From NCBI GenBank assembly GCA_013822085.1, contig PNJV01000003.1, positions 1 through 64,000 of the forward strand: DNA of 64,000 bases. Direction: 5' to 3'. Below the pieces are notes generated by a model. The model ran no database searches. It saw nothing but the letters and a program-made list of their open reading frames with translations, and was not told where the DNA came from. How positions within the stretch are numbered: the first letter of the stretch is position 1; every line of letters begins with the position of its first letter. The translations under genes were made by a program, and so were the position numbers. This stretch comes from Isosphaera sp. (GTDB lineage Bacteria; Planctomycetota; Phycisphaerae; Phycisphaerales; UBA1924). Shown here in pieces: positions 22,930 through 31,786 of this stretch.

Positions 22930-25032
22930 TTACGAGCTGTGGGCCGCCTGACGGGGGAGCGACGCTGCGCCCTGCGGCGACGGCGCGCCGGCCGGCTGCG
23001 CTGGCGGGCGGATCCAGCGGGAGATCGCCGGGTCGCCCAGGATCTCCGCTGCGCCGCGGTCGGTGGACCCCGAGCGGCGGGCGATGGCCGCGGCCAGGAG
23101 CCCCATGAACAGCGGCTGCGGCCGCAGCGGGCGACCGGTCAGCTCAGGGTGGAACTGCCCGGCGATGAAGAACGGGTGCGCCAGCGGGTGGGACTGGGCC
23201 GGGTCGGGCGCGGGCTGCGGGAGCTCGAGGACCTGCATGATCGGCTGGGTCGGGTGTCGGCCGGAGAAGATCAGGCCGGCCTGGCTGAGCCGGTCGATGA
23301 ACGCCGGGTCGACCTCGTAGCGGTGTCGGAAGCGCTCGCGGACCGAGAGGCGGTTGCTGTAGAGGAAGTGGGCCAGGGATCCCTCGGTCAGGAGGACGTC
23401 CTGCGCGCCCAGGCGCATGGAGCCGCCCAGGCCCTCGATCTTCTTCTGCTCGGGCAGCTCGGAGATGACGGGGCTGTTGCAGGCGGGGTCGAACTCGGTG
23501 CTGTTGGCGTCGCGGATGCCCAGGGCGTTGCGGGCGAACTCGATGACGGCGACCTGGAAGCCCAGGCAGATGCCCAGGTACGGGATCTGGTGCGTCCGGC
23601 AGTGGCGGACGCAGGCGATCTTGCCCTCGACGCCGCGCGCCCCGAAGCCGCCCGGGACGATGACGGCGTCGACGCTCTGGAGGCGCGCGTGGGCGGAGGA
23701 CTCGGTCAGCTCGGTGGTGTCGATCCAGCGGACGTCGGCGTGGCAGTCCAGGTGAGCGCAGCAGTGCTCGATGGCCTTGTCGATGGAGGCGTAGGCGTCG
23801 CGCATCGAGACGTACTTGCCCGTGATGCCCACGGTGATCGAGCGGGTGTGCTGGCGGCTGAGCCTGCGGACGAAGGAGGCCCACAGCTCGCGGGAGCGGT
23901 CCTCGTGGGCGGCGTCGACGCGGTCGTGCAGGCCCAGGATGGACATGATCTCGCGGTCGAGGCCGTCGGAGCGCATCTCGTCGGGGATGGTGTAGACGCT
24001 GGGGCGGTCGTGGAGGGAGAAGACGCGCTTGAGCGGCACGTTGGAGAACATCGCGATCTTCTGCATCACCGTCGGCGAGCAGGGCTCCGAGGCGCGGCAG
24101 GCGATGATGTGGGGCTGGACGCCGGCCTCCATCAGCCGCTTGATGCCCAGCTGGGCCGCCTTGCTCTTCTGCTCGCCCAGCGCCGGGGGCGAGATCACGT
24201 ACGTCAGGGCGACGAAGCAGCACGAGCCCGGGCCCTCCTCGAAGGCCAGCTCGCGCAGGGCCTCGATGTAGAACCCGTTCTCGTAGTCGCCCACCGTGCC
24301 GCCGACCTCGACGAAGACCACGTCGGCGGGGCGTTTGCCGTCGCCCTGCACGGCCAGCTCGCGGATCCGCCGCTTCACCTCGCCCGTCACGTGCGGGATC
24401 ATCTGCACGTCGCGCCCGGCAAAGTCGCCGCGGCGCTCGCGGTCGACGATCGTCGAGAAGATCTGCCCGTTGGTCGTGAAGTTCCGCCGGGTCAGGTCCT
24501 GGTCGAGCATCCGCTCGTACGTGCCCAGGTCCATGTCGCACTCGGTGCCGTCGTCGAGCACGAAGACCTCGCCGTGGCGGAACGGGTTGAGCGTGCCGGC
24601 GTCGATGTTCAGGTAGCCCTCGAGCTTGATGGGGGCGACCGTCAGGCCCTTGTCGCGCAGGAGCTTGGCCAGCGAGGCGGCGAAGATCCCCTTGCCCAGC
24701 GCCGACATGACCGTGCCGAAGACGAACACATACTTGTGGTACCCGGGGCGGTAGCCCGGCGGCATCGGCGAGAAGAACTCCTGCGCCGACGACGTGGCCA
24801 CGCCCGACAGGAGCGCCGCGGCGCTGGGCGCCTCAGCGGCCTGGCCGGCCAGCGCCGCGTGAGGGGTGTGGGGGGTGTGGGGGGTGTGGGGCGCGTGGGG
24901 GGCGTGCGCGCCAAGCGGCGACTGCGCCGCGTGGTGGGTGTGCTGGGGTGTGGGTGAGGTCGGGGGGAACGGGTGCGAAACGGTGGACGGGCCGGGCGGT
25001 GCGTCGCTCAGCGGGCGCTCATGCGGGGGCAT
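22930..25032 (-). CDS. pyrG: CTP synthase PyrG with a His-rich N-terminal extension
   Basis: PyrG converts UTP to CTP using glutamine. The synthase domain starts with KYVFVFGTVMSALGKGIFA (canonical: GGVVSSLGKG) and has GEVFVLDDG, HVTGEV, FVEVGGTVGDYEN and YVISPPALGEQKSKA. The amidotransferase domain has GGFGARGVEG, the nucleophile in GICLGFQ and the GQFHPE catalytic His-Glu. About 700 aa, against roughly 540 usual. The extra residues are 110 at the N-terminus, including repeated HTP/HAP triplets, and a Pro/Ala-rich tail. KLEGYLNIDAGTLNP replaces the usual KFDPYINVDPGTM, so it belongs to a divergent lineage. ATG at 25032 lacks a Shine-Dalgarno; TACACT lies 7 nt upstream. Confidence 0.93.
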   Translation of the reverse strand: MPPHERPLSDAPPGPSTVSHPFPPTSPTPQHTHHAAQSPLGAHAPHAPHTPHTPHTPHAALAGQAAEAPSAAALLSGVATSSAQEFFSPMPPGYRPGYHKYVFVFGTVMSALGKGIFAASLAKLLRDKGLTVAPIKLEGYLNIDAGTLNPFRHGEVFVLDDGTECDMDLGTYERMLDQDLTRRNFTTNGQIFSTIVDRERRGDFAGRDVQMIPHVTGEVKRRIRELAVQGDGKRPADVVFVEVGGTVGDYENGFYIEALRELAFEEGPGSCCFVALTYVISPPALGEQKSKAAQLGIKRLMEAGVQPHIIACRASEPCSPTVMQKIAMFSNVPLKRVFSLHDRPSVYTIPDEMRSDGLDREIMSILGLHDRVDAAHEDRSRELWASFVRRLSRQHTRSITVGITGKYVSMRDAYASIDKAIEHCCAHLDCHADVRWIDTTELTESSAHARLQSVDAVIVPGGFGARGVEGKIACVRHCRTHQIPYLGICLGFQVAVIEFARNALGIRDANSTEFDPACNSPVISELPEQKKIEGLGGSMRLGAQDVLLTEGSLAHFLYSNRLSVRERFRHRYEVDPAFIDRLSQAGLIFSGRHPTQPIMQVLELPQPAPDPAQSHPLAHPFFIAGQFHPELTGRPLRPQPLFMGLLAAAIARRSGSTDRGAAEILGDPAISRWIRPPAQPAGAPSPQGAASLPRQAAHSS
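24868..24905. repeat. 9-bp tandem repeat encoding His-Thr-Pro in pyrG
   Basis: Successive GGGGTGTGG-type units on plus (minus reads CCACACCCC) encode the HAPHTPHTPHTPHA stretch of the PyrG extension. The G-rich strand could also form quadruplexes. Confidence 0.6.
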
Positions 25033-25039
25033 GGAACAG

Positions 25040-25045
25040 AGTGTA
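25040..25045 (-). promoter_or_regulatory. -10-like TACACT, 7 nt before pyrG start
   Basis: Minus-strand TACACT with 7 nt to the ATG at 25032; no ribosome-binding site between. Confidence 0.4.
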
Positions 25046-25180
25046 GATCGCCCCGGCTGGGCCGGTGCGCGGCCTTGACACAAAGTTCATTGGCACAGCC
25101 CGCGCTGGGCGCACTTTGCTGGGGCTTGGCCCCGGGTGAGCGTCGGCGGCCCGGCGTGGGGCTGCCGGGCGCGCTTGGGG

Positions 25181-26350
25181 TCAGGCGATGGTGGGGATCC
25201 ACGCGGCCAGGGCGTCGCGGGCCGCGGCCAGGTCGCGGGTGTCGATCATCTCCGCGGCGGTGTGGATGTAGCGGGTGCCGACGACCACGCCCAGTGCCCG
25301 GGCGCCCGAGGCCGACTGCTGCGCCGCGGCGCCGTCCTGCCCGCCGCGCATCAGGATGGTCCGCTGGCAGGCGATGCCGTGCCGCTTGGCCACGGCCTCC
25401 AGGTCGTTGATCAGGCGGTGGTCGGCGATGAAGGACGAGTCCATCAGGTGCAGGCCGAAGCCCTTGCCCTGCTCGGTGACGGCCTCGTCGGGTGGGACAC
25501 CCGGCGTGTCACATGACAGGGTCACGTCCAGCCCGACGCCGATGTCGCAGGCCACGGCGTGGCTCGACGTCTTGGCGCCGCGCAGGCCGACCTCCTCCTG
25601 CGTCGTGAAGGAGACGATCAGCTCGCAGGCGTGGCCCGAGCCGGCGGCGTCGATGGCCCGCACGGCCTCCACCCCGAGCCAGCAAGCCACGCGGTTGTCC
25701 ATGGCCTGGGCCACGCACTTGTGCCCGGCCTGCGCAAAGGGCTCGGCGTACACGCAGTAGTCGCCCAGGCGGACGCGGCGCTTGACCTCGGCGGCGTCCA
25801 GGCCGGTGTCGACGATCAGCTCCTTGACGTCGGGGATCTTCTTCTTGTCCTCGTCGGAGGCGATGTGCACGGGCCGCCCGCCGGGGTTGAGCACCGCGGG
25901 CAGGTCGCCCGACTCGGTCACCAGCGTGACCCGGCGCGAGAAGAGGTTGCGCGTGTCGAACCCGCCGGCGGGGAAGACGCGGATGAAGCCCATGTCGTCG
26001 ATGTGGCGGACGTAGAAGCCGATCTGGTCCATGTGGGCCAGCAGCAGCACGCGTGTGGGCCGGCCCAGCGGGGGCTTGGCCAGGGAGCGCACGGCCCTGC
26101 CGGTGCGCGGGGCCCGCCGGCAGACCAGGTTCCCCAGCGCGTCGGTGGAGGCCTCGTCGAAGAGGCCGGCGATCTCGGCCGTGAGCAGCTCGCGCACGCG
26201 CTCCTCGCGCCCCGGGATGCCCGGCGTGAGGCAGAGCCTGCGCAGGAGGTCGATGTTCAGCTCGCCGGCGCCGGGGGCGCCCGCGCGGCCGGGGGCGCGC
26301 GCCGGGCGGGGCGCTGGGGTGTGCGGGGCGGCGGGGCGTTGCTTTGCCAT
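25181..26350 (-). CDS. M42-family metallo-aminopeptidase/cellulase-like peptidase
   Basis: Cytosolic dinuclear-metal aminopeptidase of 389 aa. After a Pro/Ala/Arg-rich N-terminus of about 30 residues, the metal ligands are all present: His and Asp in LLAHMDQIG, bridging Asp in AQAMDNRVA, the Glu pair in TTQEEVGLRGA, Asp in GLDVT, and His in RYIHTAAEM. The segment between the first ligands (FPAGGFDTRNLFSRRV) forms the small beta domain. Substrate specificity cannot be read from sequence. It stands alone between pyrG and the divergent ygfZ. Confidence 0.92.
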   Translation of the reverse strand: MAKQRPAAPHTPAPRPARAPGRAGAPGAGELNIDLLRRLCLTPGIPGREERVRELLTAEIAGLFDEASTDALGNLVCRRAPRTGRAVRSLAKPPLGRPTRVLLLAHMDQIGFYVRHIDDMGFIRVFPAGGFDTRNLFSRRVTLVTESGDLPAVLNPGGRPVHIASDEDKKKIPDVKELIVDTGLDAAEVKRRVRLGDYCVYAEPFAQAGHKCVAQAMDNRVACWLGVEAVRAIDAAGSGHACELIVSFTTQEEVGLRGAKTSSHAVACDIGVGLDVTLSCDTPGVPPDEAVTEQGKGFGLHLMDSSFIADHRLINDLEAVAKRHGIACQRTILMRGGQDGAAAQQSASGARALGVVVGTRYIHTAAEMIDTRDLAAARDALAAWIPTIA

Positions 26351-26426
26351 GGTGGTTCGTTCCGGGCTGCGCCTGGTGGTGCTCGGCGCGGTGGTCCTAC
26401 GTTAGCAACAGGAGCCCTCCGACGAC

Positions 26427-27737
26427 ATGGCCCGACTCTCGCCGATCCTGCCGATGCACCGCGCCGCTGAGGCGGCTCTGGACCGCTGGGGGGCCCCCGC
26501 CGCGGGCCCAACCGCGGGCCCAACCGCGGGCCCAACCGCGGGCCAGTCGCCCGGCCAGACGCCGGCGCACCAGGCCGGCGAGCCGATCGATTTCGTCCAG
26601 GCCTACGCGCCCCTTGAGCTGGAGTACGCGGTCATCCGCAAGAGCGCGGGGCTGGTCGACAGCCCGCAGCGCAGCGTGGTGGAGGTCACGGGGGCCGACC
26701 GCCAGGCGTTCCTCAACCGCATGATGACCCAGGAGCTCAAGGAGTGGACCCTGGGCGCGGGGCTGTGGCGCTCGGCACGGTCGTTCTGGCTCTCGCGCAA
26801 GGGGCGGATCGACGCCGACGTGCGCCTGCTCAACCTGCCCGACCGCGTGCTGATCGACGCCGACGCCTGCGCCGTGGGCCGGCTGCTCCAAACGCTCGGG
26901 GACTACGTGATCGCCGACGACGTGACGCTGCGCGACCTGACGGCGGCGCTGCACAGGCTCGAGCTGCACGGGCCCGGAGCCGCAGCGGCGCTGGCCTCGG
27001 TCGCGGCGCGCAGCCTCGGCGGGGCGCCCGTGGGCGAGATCGCCCCCGGCGGTGTGTCACAGGTCGAGATCGCCGGCCACAGCGTGATCGTCGAGCGCTT
27101 CGACCTGACCGGCGAGATCGGGCTGCACCTGACGACGCCCGTCCAGGGCGCCCAGGCGGTGTACCGGGCCCTGCTGGCGCTGGCGGCGCACAACGCGCCC
27201 GGTCACAGCGGGCCCAACCCGCGGCCGCTGCTGCGCCCGATCGGCTGGCAGGCGGTGAACATGGCCCGCGTCGAGGCCGGCCAGGCGCAGTACCTCATCG
27301 ACTTCGGCCCGGACACGCTCCCGGCCGAGACGGGGCTGCTCGATGACCGCGTCTCGTTCACCAAGGGGTGCTACCTGGGCCAGGAGATCGTGGCCCGGAT
27401 GCGCTCGCTGGGGCACCCCAAGCGGCGGCTCGTGTGCGTGCGGCTCGAGGCGCAGGGCGACGCCGATGTGCCGCTGCTCCCGGAGGCCGGCGCCCCGGTG
27501 CTGGTGGCGCCCGCGGCGGGCGATGACGCCGACGGCCAGTGGGTGGCCGCGGGGGCTGTCACGTCGGCGACGATCTCGCCGATGCTCGGCCGGCGGCCGA
27601 TCGCCCTGGCCATGGTCGGCTGGGCCCAGGTGCGCGACGGCCTGCCCGTCCGCGTGCCGGCCCTGGGCAGCAGCGACGAGCCGGCCCTGCTCGACGGCCG
27701 CATCAGGACGGACCTGGCCAGCCTCACTCGCCCGTGA
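26427..27737 (+). CDS. ygfZ: YgfZ/CAF17-type folate-dependent iron-sulfur cluster repair protein
   Basis: The 436-aa protein belongs to the GcvT-like COG0354 group, which helps maintain certain Fe-S enzymes with tetrahydrofolate. The diagnostic motif KGCYLGQEIVAR is intact. Also visible are SWFL-like WLSRKGRIDADV, DLTGEIGLHLT and GWQAVNMARVEAG. A Gly-Pro-Thr-Ala repeat near residue 30 comes from a 12-bp tandem repeat. CAGGAG lies upstream of the ATG at a long spacing. TACGTT at about 26397-26402 may be the -10; read on minus it (TAACGT) could serve the divergent M42 gene. Confidence 0.9.
   Translation: MARLSPILPMHRAAEAALDRWGAPAAGPTAGPTAGPTAGQSPGQTPAHQAGEPIDFVQAYAPLELEYAVIRKSAGLVDSPQRSVVEVTGADRQAFLNRMMTQELKEWTLGAGLWRSARSFWLSRKGRIDADVRLLNLPDRVLIDADACAVGRLLQTLGDYVIADDVTLRDLTAALHRLELHGPGAAAALASVAARSLGGAPVGEIAPGGVSQVEIAGHSVIVERFDLTGEIGLHLTTPVQGAQAVYRALLALAAHNAPGHSGPNPRPLLRPIGWQAVNMARVEAGQAQYLIDFGPDTLPAETGLLDDRVSFTKGCYLGQEIVARMRSLGHPKRRLVCVRLEAQGDADVPLLPEAGAPVLVAPAAGDDADGQWVAAGAVTSATISPMLGRRPIALAMVGWAQVRDGLPVRVPALGSSDEPALLDGRIRTDLASLTRP
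26501..26546. repeat. 12-bp tandem repeat (CGCGGGCCCAAC) inside ygfZ
   Basis: 3.7 perfect copies encode AGPT units. The unit length is a multiple of three, so copy number can vary without breaking the frame. Confidence 0.85.
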
Positions 27738-27776
27738 CTGGCGCGCCCGCCCACGCGGGCGCGCACGGAGGGACCG

Positions 27777-28142
27777 ATGATCCAGAAGGTCAACATCGCC
27801 GGGTCGCTGGCGCAGGTGCGACAGTACTGGCGGCCCGGCATCGCGGCCCAGGTCAACGGCCAGGAGGTGCGCCTTGCCAAGCTCCACGGCGAGTTCATCT
27901 GGCACAGCCACGCCGAGGCGGACGAGCTGTTCATGGTCGTCAGCGGTCGGCTGACGATCCAGACCCGCGACGGCGACCTGCGGCTTGGGCCGGGCGAGAT
28001 GGCCGTGGTGCCGCGCGGCGTCGAGCACCGCCCCGTGGCCCCCGAGCCGGTGCACCTGCTGATGATCACCGCTGCGGGCACGCGCAACACCGGCCAGCAC
28101 CAGGACGCCCGGCTCACCGCGCCCGCCGGCGTGAGGATCTGA
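27777..28142 (+). CDS. small cupin-domain protein
   Basis: 121 aa with both cupin motifs: FIWHSHAEADELFMVVSG (metal-binding His, His, Glu) and, after RLGPGEMAVVPRGVEHRP, the second His. Single-cupin proteins of this type include sugar isomerases and regulators of unknown function. The start has GGAGGGACCG immediately upstream. The gene follows ygfZ by 39 bp and is probably cotranscribed. The product should be a soluble homodimer. Confidence 0.9.
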   Translation: MIQKVNIAGSLAQVRQYWRPGIAAQVNGQEVRLAKLHGEFIWHSHAEADELFMVVSGRLTIQTRDGDLRLGPGEMAVVPRGVEHRPVAPEPVHLLMITAAGTRNTGQHQDARLTAPAGVRI

Positions 28143-28190
28143 GCGTGGCGCGGCGGGGCAGCGGCTCGGCACGTGGGGCAGCGGCAGCAG

Positions 28191-28252
28191 GCAGCGGGGC
28201 GGTTGGGAGCGGGTAGGTTGGGAGTGGGTTGGCTGGGAGCGGGGGGGCAGCC
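28191..28252 (+). repeat. G-run tract with GGTTGGGAGYGGGT repeats
   Basis: Six closely spaced G3-4 runs separated by 3-7 nt fit the classical G-quadruplex pattern. It lies in the 138-bp gap between the cupin gene and the GT10 gene, close to the latter's ribosome-binding site. Confidence 0.55.
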
Positions 28253-28280
28253 GCGGGCGCGGCGCAATCGGGAGGCCGGC

Positions 28281-29225
28281 GTGATCGACGTGGGCGTGCT
28301 CTTTGAGCGGGACCATCAGGCCGATTGGCTCTGGAACCAGTGCGACGGCCCCATGGGCCAGCACCGCGGCGTCCGGCTGATCAACGACGCCACCGATGCG
28401 CCCAACCTCGTGAGCTTCGGCAGCCCGATCCCCGGGGAGTACCGCATGCGGCTGGGGGGGTGGCGGCGCAAGTGGGCTGTCTGGCGCGGCCGGCTGGAAG
28501 ACGAGCGCATGGCCCACGCCTGGGAGCGCGTGCGCACGCCGCGCCAGCGCACCGACGTGGTCTTCTACGAGCCCCCCGTGTACGTCAAGGACCAGGGCTA
28601 CGCCTGGGCCAAGGCGCACGCGCGGGCGGTCTTTGGCCCCGACCCGCGCGCCACGCACCGGCTCAGGCTCCCGAGCACCTTCTCCCTGCCCGGCACCGTC
28701 CACGACTGGCGCAGCTGGCAGCCCGGCGACAAGCCCGTCCCCCTGGCCTGCGTGACCAGCGGCAAGGGCTTCCTGCCCGGGCACGTCGAGCGCCTGCGGT
28801 TCATCGGCATGGCCCGGGCGGCGGGCGTGGAGATGGAGCTCTTCGGGCGCGGCGTGCCGGCCGAGCTGGGCACGCGCGGGCCGGTCATGGACAAGGGCCA
28901 GGCCCTGCGCCCGGCGCGGCTGGCGCTGGCCATCGAGAACGACGGCGCCACCGACCTCTACGTGAGCGAGAAGCTCTGGGACGCCCTGGCCTGCTGGTGC
29001 GTCCCCGTCTACTTCGGGTCCCGCGCCATGGACTCGATGATCCCGCCCGAGGCGGTGGTGCGGCTGCCCGACCTGGGCCAGGGCGGGCTGGAGGTGCTCA
29101 GGCAGGCCCTGGCCGACCCGGGCCTGTGGCAACGCAAGCTCGAGGCCGTCGCCGAGGCCCGCCGACTGGCCATGTCCTCGCTGCGCATGGTCGAGTGGAT
29201 CGCCGACCGCTTCGAGGCCGGCTGA
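28281..29225 (+). CDS. GT10-family (alpha-1,3-fucosyltransferase-like) glycosyltransferase
   Basis: The C-terminal motif of GT10 is clear: LALAIENDGATDLYVSEKLWDALACWCVPVYFGS, split as IENDGATDLYVSEKL and VPVYFGS. In this family the motif binds GDP-fucose. The N-terminal half starts IDVGVLFERDHQADW, without a signal peptide, so a cytosolic or membrane-associated enzyme is expected. GTG at 28281 is chosen because GGAGG lies 5 nt upstream and earlier codons are low-complexity. 314 aa. It converges on a four-gene glycan cluster on the minus strand, suggesting a role in the same surface polysaccharide. Confidence 0.82.
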   Translation: MIDVGVLFERDHQADWLWNQCDGPMGQHRGVRLINDATDAPNLVSFGSPIPGEYRMRLGGWRRKWAVWRGRLEDERMAHAWERVRTPRQRTDVVFYEPPVYVKDQGYAWAKAHARAVFGPDPRATHRLRLPSTFSLPGTVHDWRSWQPGDKPVPLACVTSGKGFLPGHVERLRFIGMARAAGVEMELFGRGVPAELGTRGPVMDKGQALRPARLALAIENDGATDLYVSEKLWDALACWCVPVYFGSRAMDSMIPPEAVVRLPDLGQGGLEVLRQALADPGLWQRKLEAVAEARRLAMSSLRMVEWIADRFEAG

Positions 29226-29307
29226 GCTGCGCCGACAACCCGCAAGCGCAGCCAACAGCCCCGCGCGCTTGCGCCCGCGGCGCGGCTCGCCTTGCAGCCC
29301 CGCGGGC

Positions 29308-30576
29308 TCAGCCGATGGCCCCGCCGTGAAGCAGCCCGCGCTGCTCGGGCGTGACCTCCATGCCCAGCGCCACGCGGTAGAGCGCGTGGAAGGTGCGCGC
29401 GGCGCGCTGCGCGGTGAAGCCGGCGATGCGGGCCCTGGCCTTTGCCACCAGCGCCGCGCCCAGGGCCCGGTCGGTCCACAGCCGGGCCAGCGCCTCGGCG
29501 ATCTGCGCGGGCGAGGCCGGGTCGAAGAGGAGCGCCGCGTCGCCGGCCTGCGACGGCAGCGATGTCACGCCCGAGCAGGCCACCGGCACGCCCTCGGCCA
29601 TGGCCTCCCACAGCGGGAACGAGGCCGACTCGAACCGCGTCGGGATCACCACCGCTGACGCGGCTCGGTAGACGGCCCGGACGTCCGCGGCGGGCACGAA
29701 GCCCACGAACCTGACCAGGGGCTCCAGCCGCAGCGCGCTCAGCCGGCTCTGGACGAGCGCAAAGTGCTCGGTCTGCTTGCCCGAGCAGACCAGCGGCACG
29801 GCGAGCCCCCGCTCGTCGCGCAGGTGCGCGATCGCGTCGAGCAGGCCCAGGTGGTTCTTGTGCGCAAAGGTGGTCGCGGCGTAGTACACGAAGCGCTCGG
29901 GCAGCCCCAGGCGCGCCCGCGCGTCGGCGACCTGGCCCGGCGTGGGCTCGGGGGCGTCCAGGTGCGGCGGCGGGTACTGCACCGCGTGCACGCGATCGGG
30001 CGGGAGGCCGTACTGACGGATCAGGTCCTGGCGGGTCCACTCGGAGGAGACCGGCACGGCCCTGGCCGCGGCGCAGTACGCCCGGTAGAGGGTCTCGCGC
30101 TTGCGGATCTCGTGCGGCGAGAAGAACTGGGGCAGGTGCAGGTGCTGCACGTCGTGGGGCTGGTACACGGTGGGCACGGCGGTGAGGAACCCGGCCTGGT
30201 ACGTGAAGTGCATCAGGTCCACGCCGGCGCGCTCGATGACGCCCGGGGAGCGCGCCGGGGCGACGCGGTCGGGGATGCCCACGCCCCGGCGCAGCGGCCG
30301 GGTCACCGCCGAGACGGCGCGCTTGAGCCGCCGGCGGAGCTTCTTGATGCGGCCACGCCCGAGCCGCCCCGCGGGCAGGCTCAGGAGCCTGGCGTCGGGC
30401 CCGATGGCCGCCCGGGCCCAGGCTGCGCCGGCGTCGTGGACCAGGAACACGTAGCGCTGGTCGGGCGGGTTCAGGTCCAGGAGCGCTCGGCCCAGCCGGG
30501 AGACGTACTGCTCCACGCCCCCCATCGCGCCGGGGTGGATGCGCGCGTCGAGGCAGACGGTGATGGGCTCTTGCAT
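29308..30576 (-). CDS. GT4-family glycosyltransferase
   Basis: 422 aa with GT-B halves. The acceptor side begins VCLDARIHPGAMGGVEQYVSRLG. The donor side has FVYYAATTFAHKNHLGLLDAI, RFVGFVPAADVRAVYRAA and the GT4 E-x7-E motif region PTRFESASFPLWEAMAEGVPV, followed by CSGVTSLPSQAGDAALLFDP. The donor is probably a nucleotide sugar. It is last in a tight four-gene minus-strand operon and lies 13 bp after the aminotransferase gene. Confidence 0.9.
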   Translation of the reverse strand: MQEPITVCLDARIHPGAMGGVEQYVSRLGRALLDLNPPDQRYVFLVHDAGAAWARAAIGPDARLLSLPAGRLGRGRIKKLRRRLKRAVSAVTRPLRRGVGIPDRVAPARSPGVIERAGVDLMHFTYQAGFLTAVPTVYQPHDVQHLHLPQFFSPHEIRKRETLYRAYCAAARAVPVSSEWTRQDLIRQYGLPPDRVHAVQYPPPHLDAPEPTPGQVADARARLGLPERFVYYAATTFAHKNHLGLLDAIAHLRDERGLAVPLVCSGKQTEHFALVQSRLSALRLEPLVRFVGFVPAADVRAVYRAASAVVIPTRFESASFPLWEAMAEGVPVACSGVTSLPSQAGDAALLFDPASPAQIAEALARLWTDRALGAALVAKARARIAGFTAQRAARTFHALYRVALGMEVTPEQRGLLHGGAIG

Positions 30577-30589
30577 GCCCGGTGGCCCC

Positions 30590-31786
30590 TCAGCGTCGCG
30601 CCGAGGCCAGGGCCGCGCAGACGCGGTCCACGTCCCCCTCGGTCATGCCCGGGTACGTGGGCAGGTTGATGCCCCACTGGGCAAGGCGATCGGTCACGGG
30701 CAGGTGCTCGTTGCGGGCCCTGCTCTCGGCGCGGAAGGGCGGCAGGGTGTGCAGGGGGATGAAGAACGGGCGAGTCTCGATGTTCTGGCTCTCCATGTGC
30801 GCCATGACCTCCTGGCGGGAGCGCCCGAACTCAGGCGTGATCTGGAGGCACATGAGCCACGGCGTGATCTGGGCCCAGGGGGCGATGGGCTGGAACCCGA
30901 CGCCCGGCGCGCCGGCCAGGCGCTCCCTGTACCAGGCGTAGACCTGGCGGCGCTTGGCGACGATCTGCTCGCGGCGCTCAAGCTGCGCGCACAGGATCGC
31001 CGCGGCGAGGTTGGTCATGCGGAAGTTGTACCCGGTGACGGGGAAGTAGTACCGCCGGGCCGGGTCGACGCCCTGCCCGCGCAGCGTGCGCATGCGCAGG
31101 GCCAGCTGCGGGTCGGAGACCGTCACGGCGCCGCCCTCGCCGCAGGTGAGGATCTTGTTGCCGTAGAACGAGAACGTGGCGCAGCGGGCCAGCGACCCGG
31201 CCACGCGGCCCTTGTAGGTGGCAAAGTGGGCCTCGGCCGCGTCCTCGATCACCCAGAGCCCGTGCACCGCGGCCAGGCGGTTGATCGCGTCCATGTCCGC
31301 CGGGTGCCCGTACAGGTGCACCGCGATGATCCCGCGCGTGCGGCGGGTGACGGCGGCCTCGAGCTTGGCCGGGTCGATGCACCACGTGGCGGGGTCGACG
31401 TCCACAAAGACCGGCTCGGCGCCCACGTAGCGGCAGGCGTTGGCGGTGGCGATGTACGTCAGCGAGGGCACCAGCACCTCGTCGCCGGGGCGCACGTCCA
31501 GGGCCATCAGGGCCAGGTGCAGCGCGACGGTGCCGTTGGAGACGCCCAGGGCGCTCTGGGAGTCGCACAGGGCGGCAAACTCGCGCTCGAAGCGGTCCAG
31601 GAACGCGCCCGACGAGGAGATCCACGACGAGCGGATCGCCTCCACGGCGTACCGCTCCTCGTTGCCCGACAGGTCCGGGGCCGCCACGGGGATGCGCCGG
31701 GGCGTCGCTTCGGGCGTCTGGACCTGGGCGCGGCTAGGGGCGGGCACGGGCGTGTTCGGCGAGCCGGCTGGCGCGAGCGATGACAT
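30590..31786 (-). CDS. DegT/DnrJ/EryC1-type sugar aminotransferase
   Basis: PLP-dependent enzyme that aminates a nucleotide-linked keto-sugar, as in perosamine or bacillosamine-type pathways. Family features: LSGNEERYAVEAIRSSWISS, DEVLVPSLTYIATANA, VHLYGHPADMDAI, WVIEDAAEAH, the Schiff-base lysine in FYGNKILTCGEGG, and GYNFRMTNLAAAI. 398 aa with about 35 Pro/Ala-rich N-terminal residues. The ATG overlaps the end of the upstream GT4 gene by 53 nt; an in-frame GTG near 31748 would reduce this. The exact sugar is unknown. Confidence 0.92.
   Translation of the reverse strand: MSSLAPAGSPNTPVPAPSRAQVQTPEATPRRIPVAAPDLSGNEERYAVEAIRSSWISSSGAFLDRFEREFAALCDSQSALGVSNGTVALHLALMALDVRPGDEVLVPSLTYIATANACRYVGAEPVFVDVDPATWCIDPAKLEAAVTRRTRGIIAVHLYGHPADMDAINRLAAVHGLWVIEDAAEAHFATYKGRVAGSLARCATFSFYGNKILTCGEGGAVTVSDPQLALRMRTLRGQGVDPARRYYFPVTGYNFRMTNLAAAILCAQLERREQIVAKRRQVYAWYRERLAGAPGVGFQPIAPWAQITPWLMCLQITPEFGRSRQEVMAHMESQNIETRPFFIPLHTLPPFRAESRARNEHLPVTDRLAQWGINLPTYPGMTEGDVDRVCAALASARR

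Noticed and set aside
24868-24905. Possible CRISPR-like or regulatory direct repeats
   Set aside because: Units are 9 bp without spacers and lie inside the pyrG coding frame, encoding His-Thr-Pro.
22939-24957. 672-codon open frame on plus opposite pyrG
   Set aside because: Shadow of the PyrG coding strand; no motif and composition like the other antisense frames.
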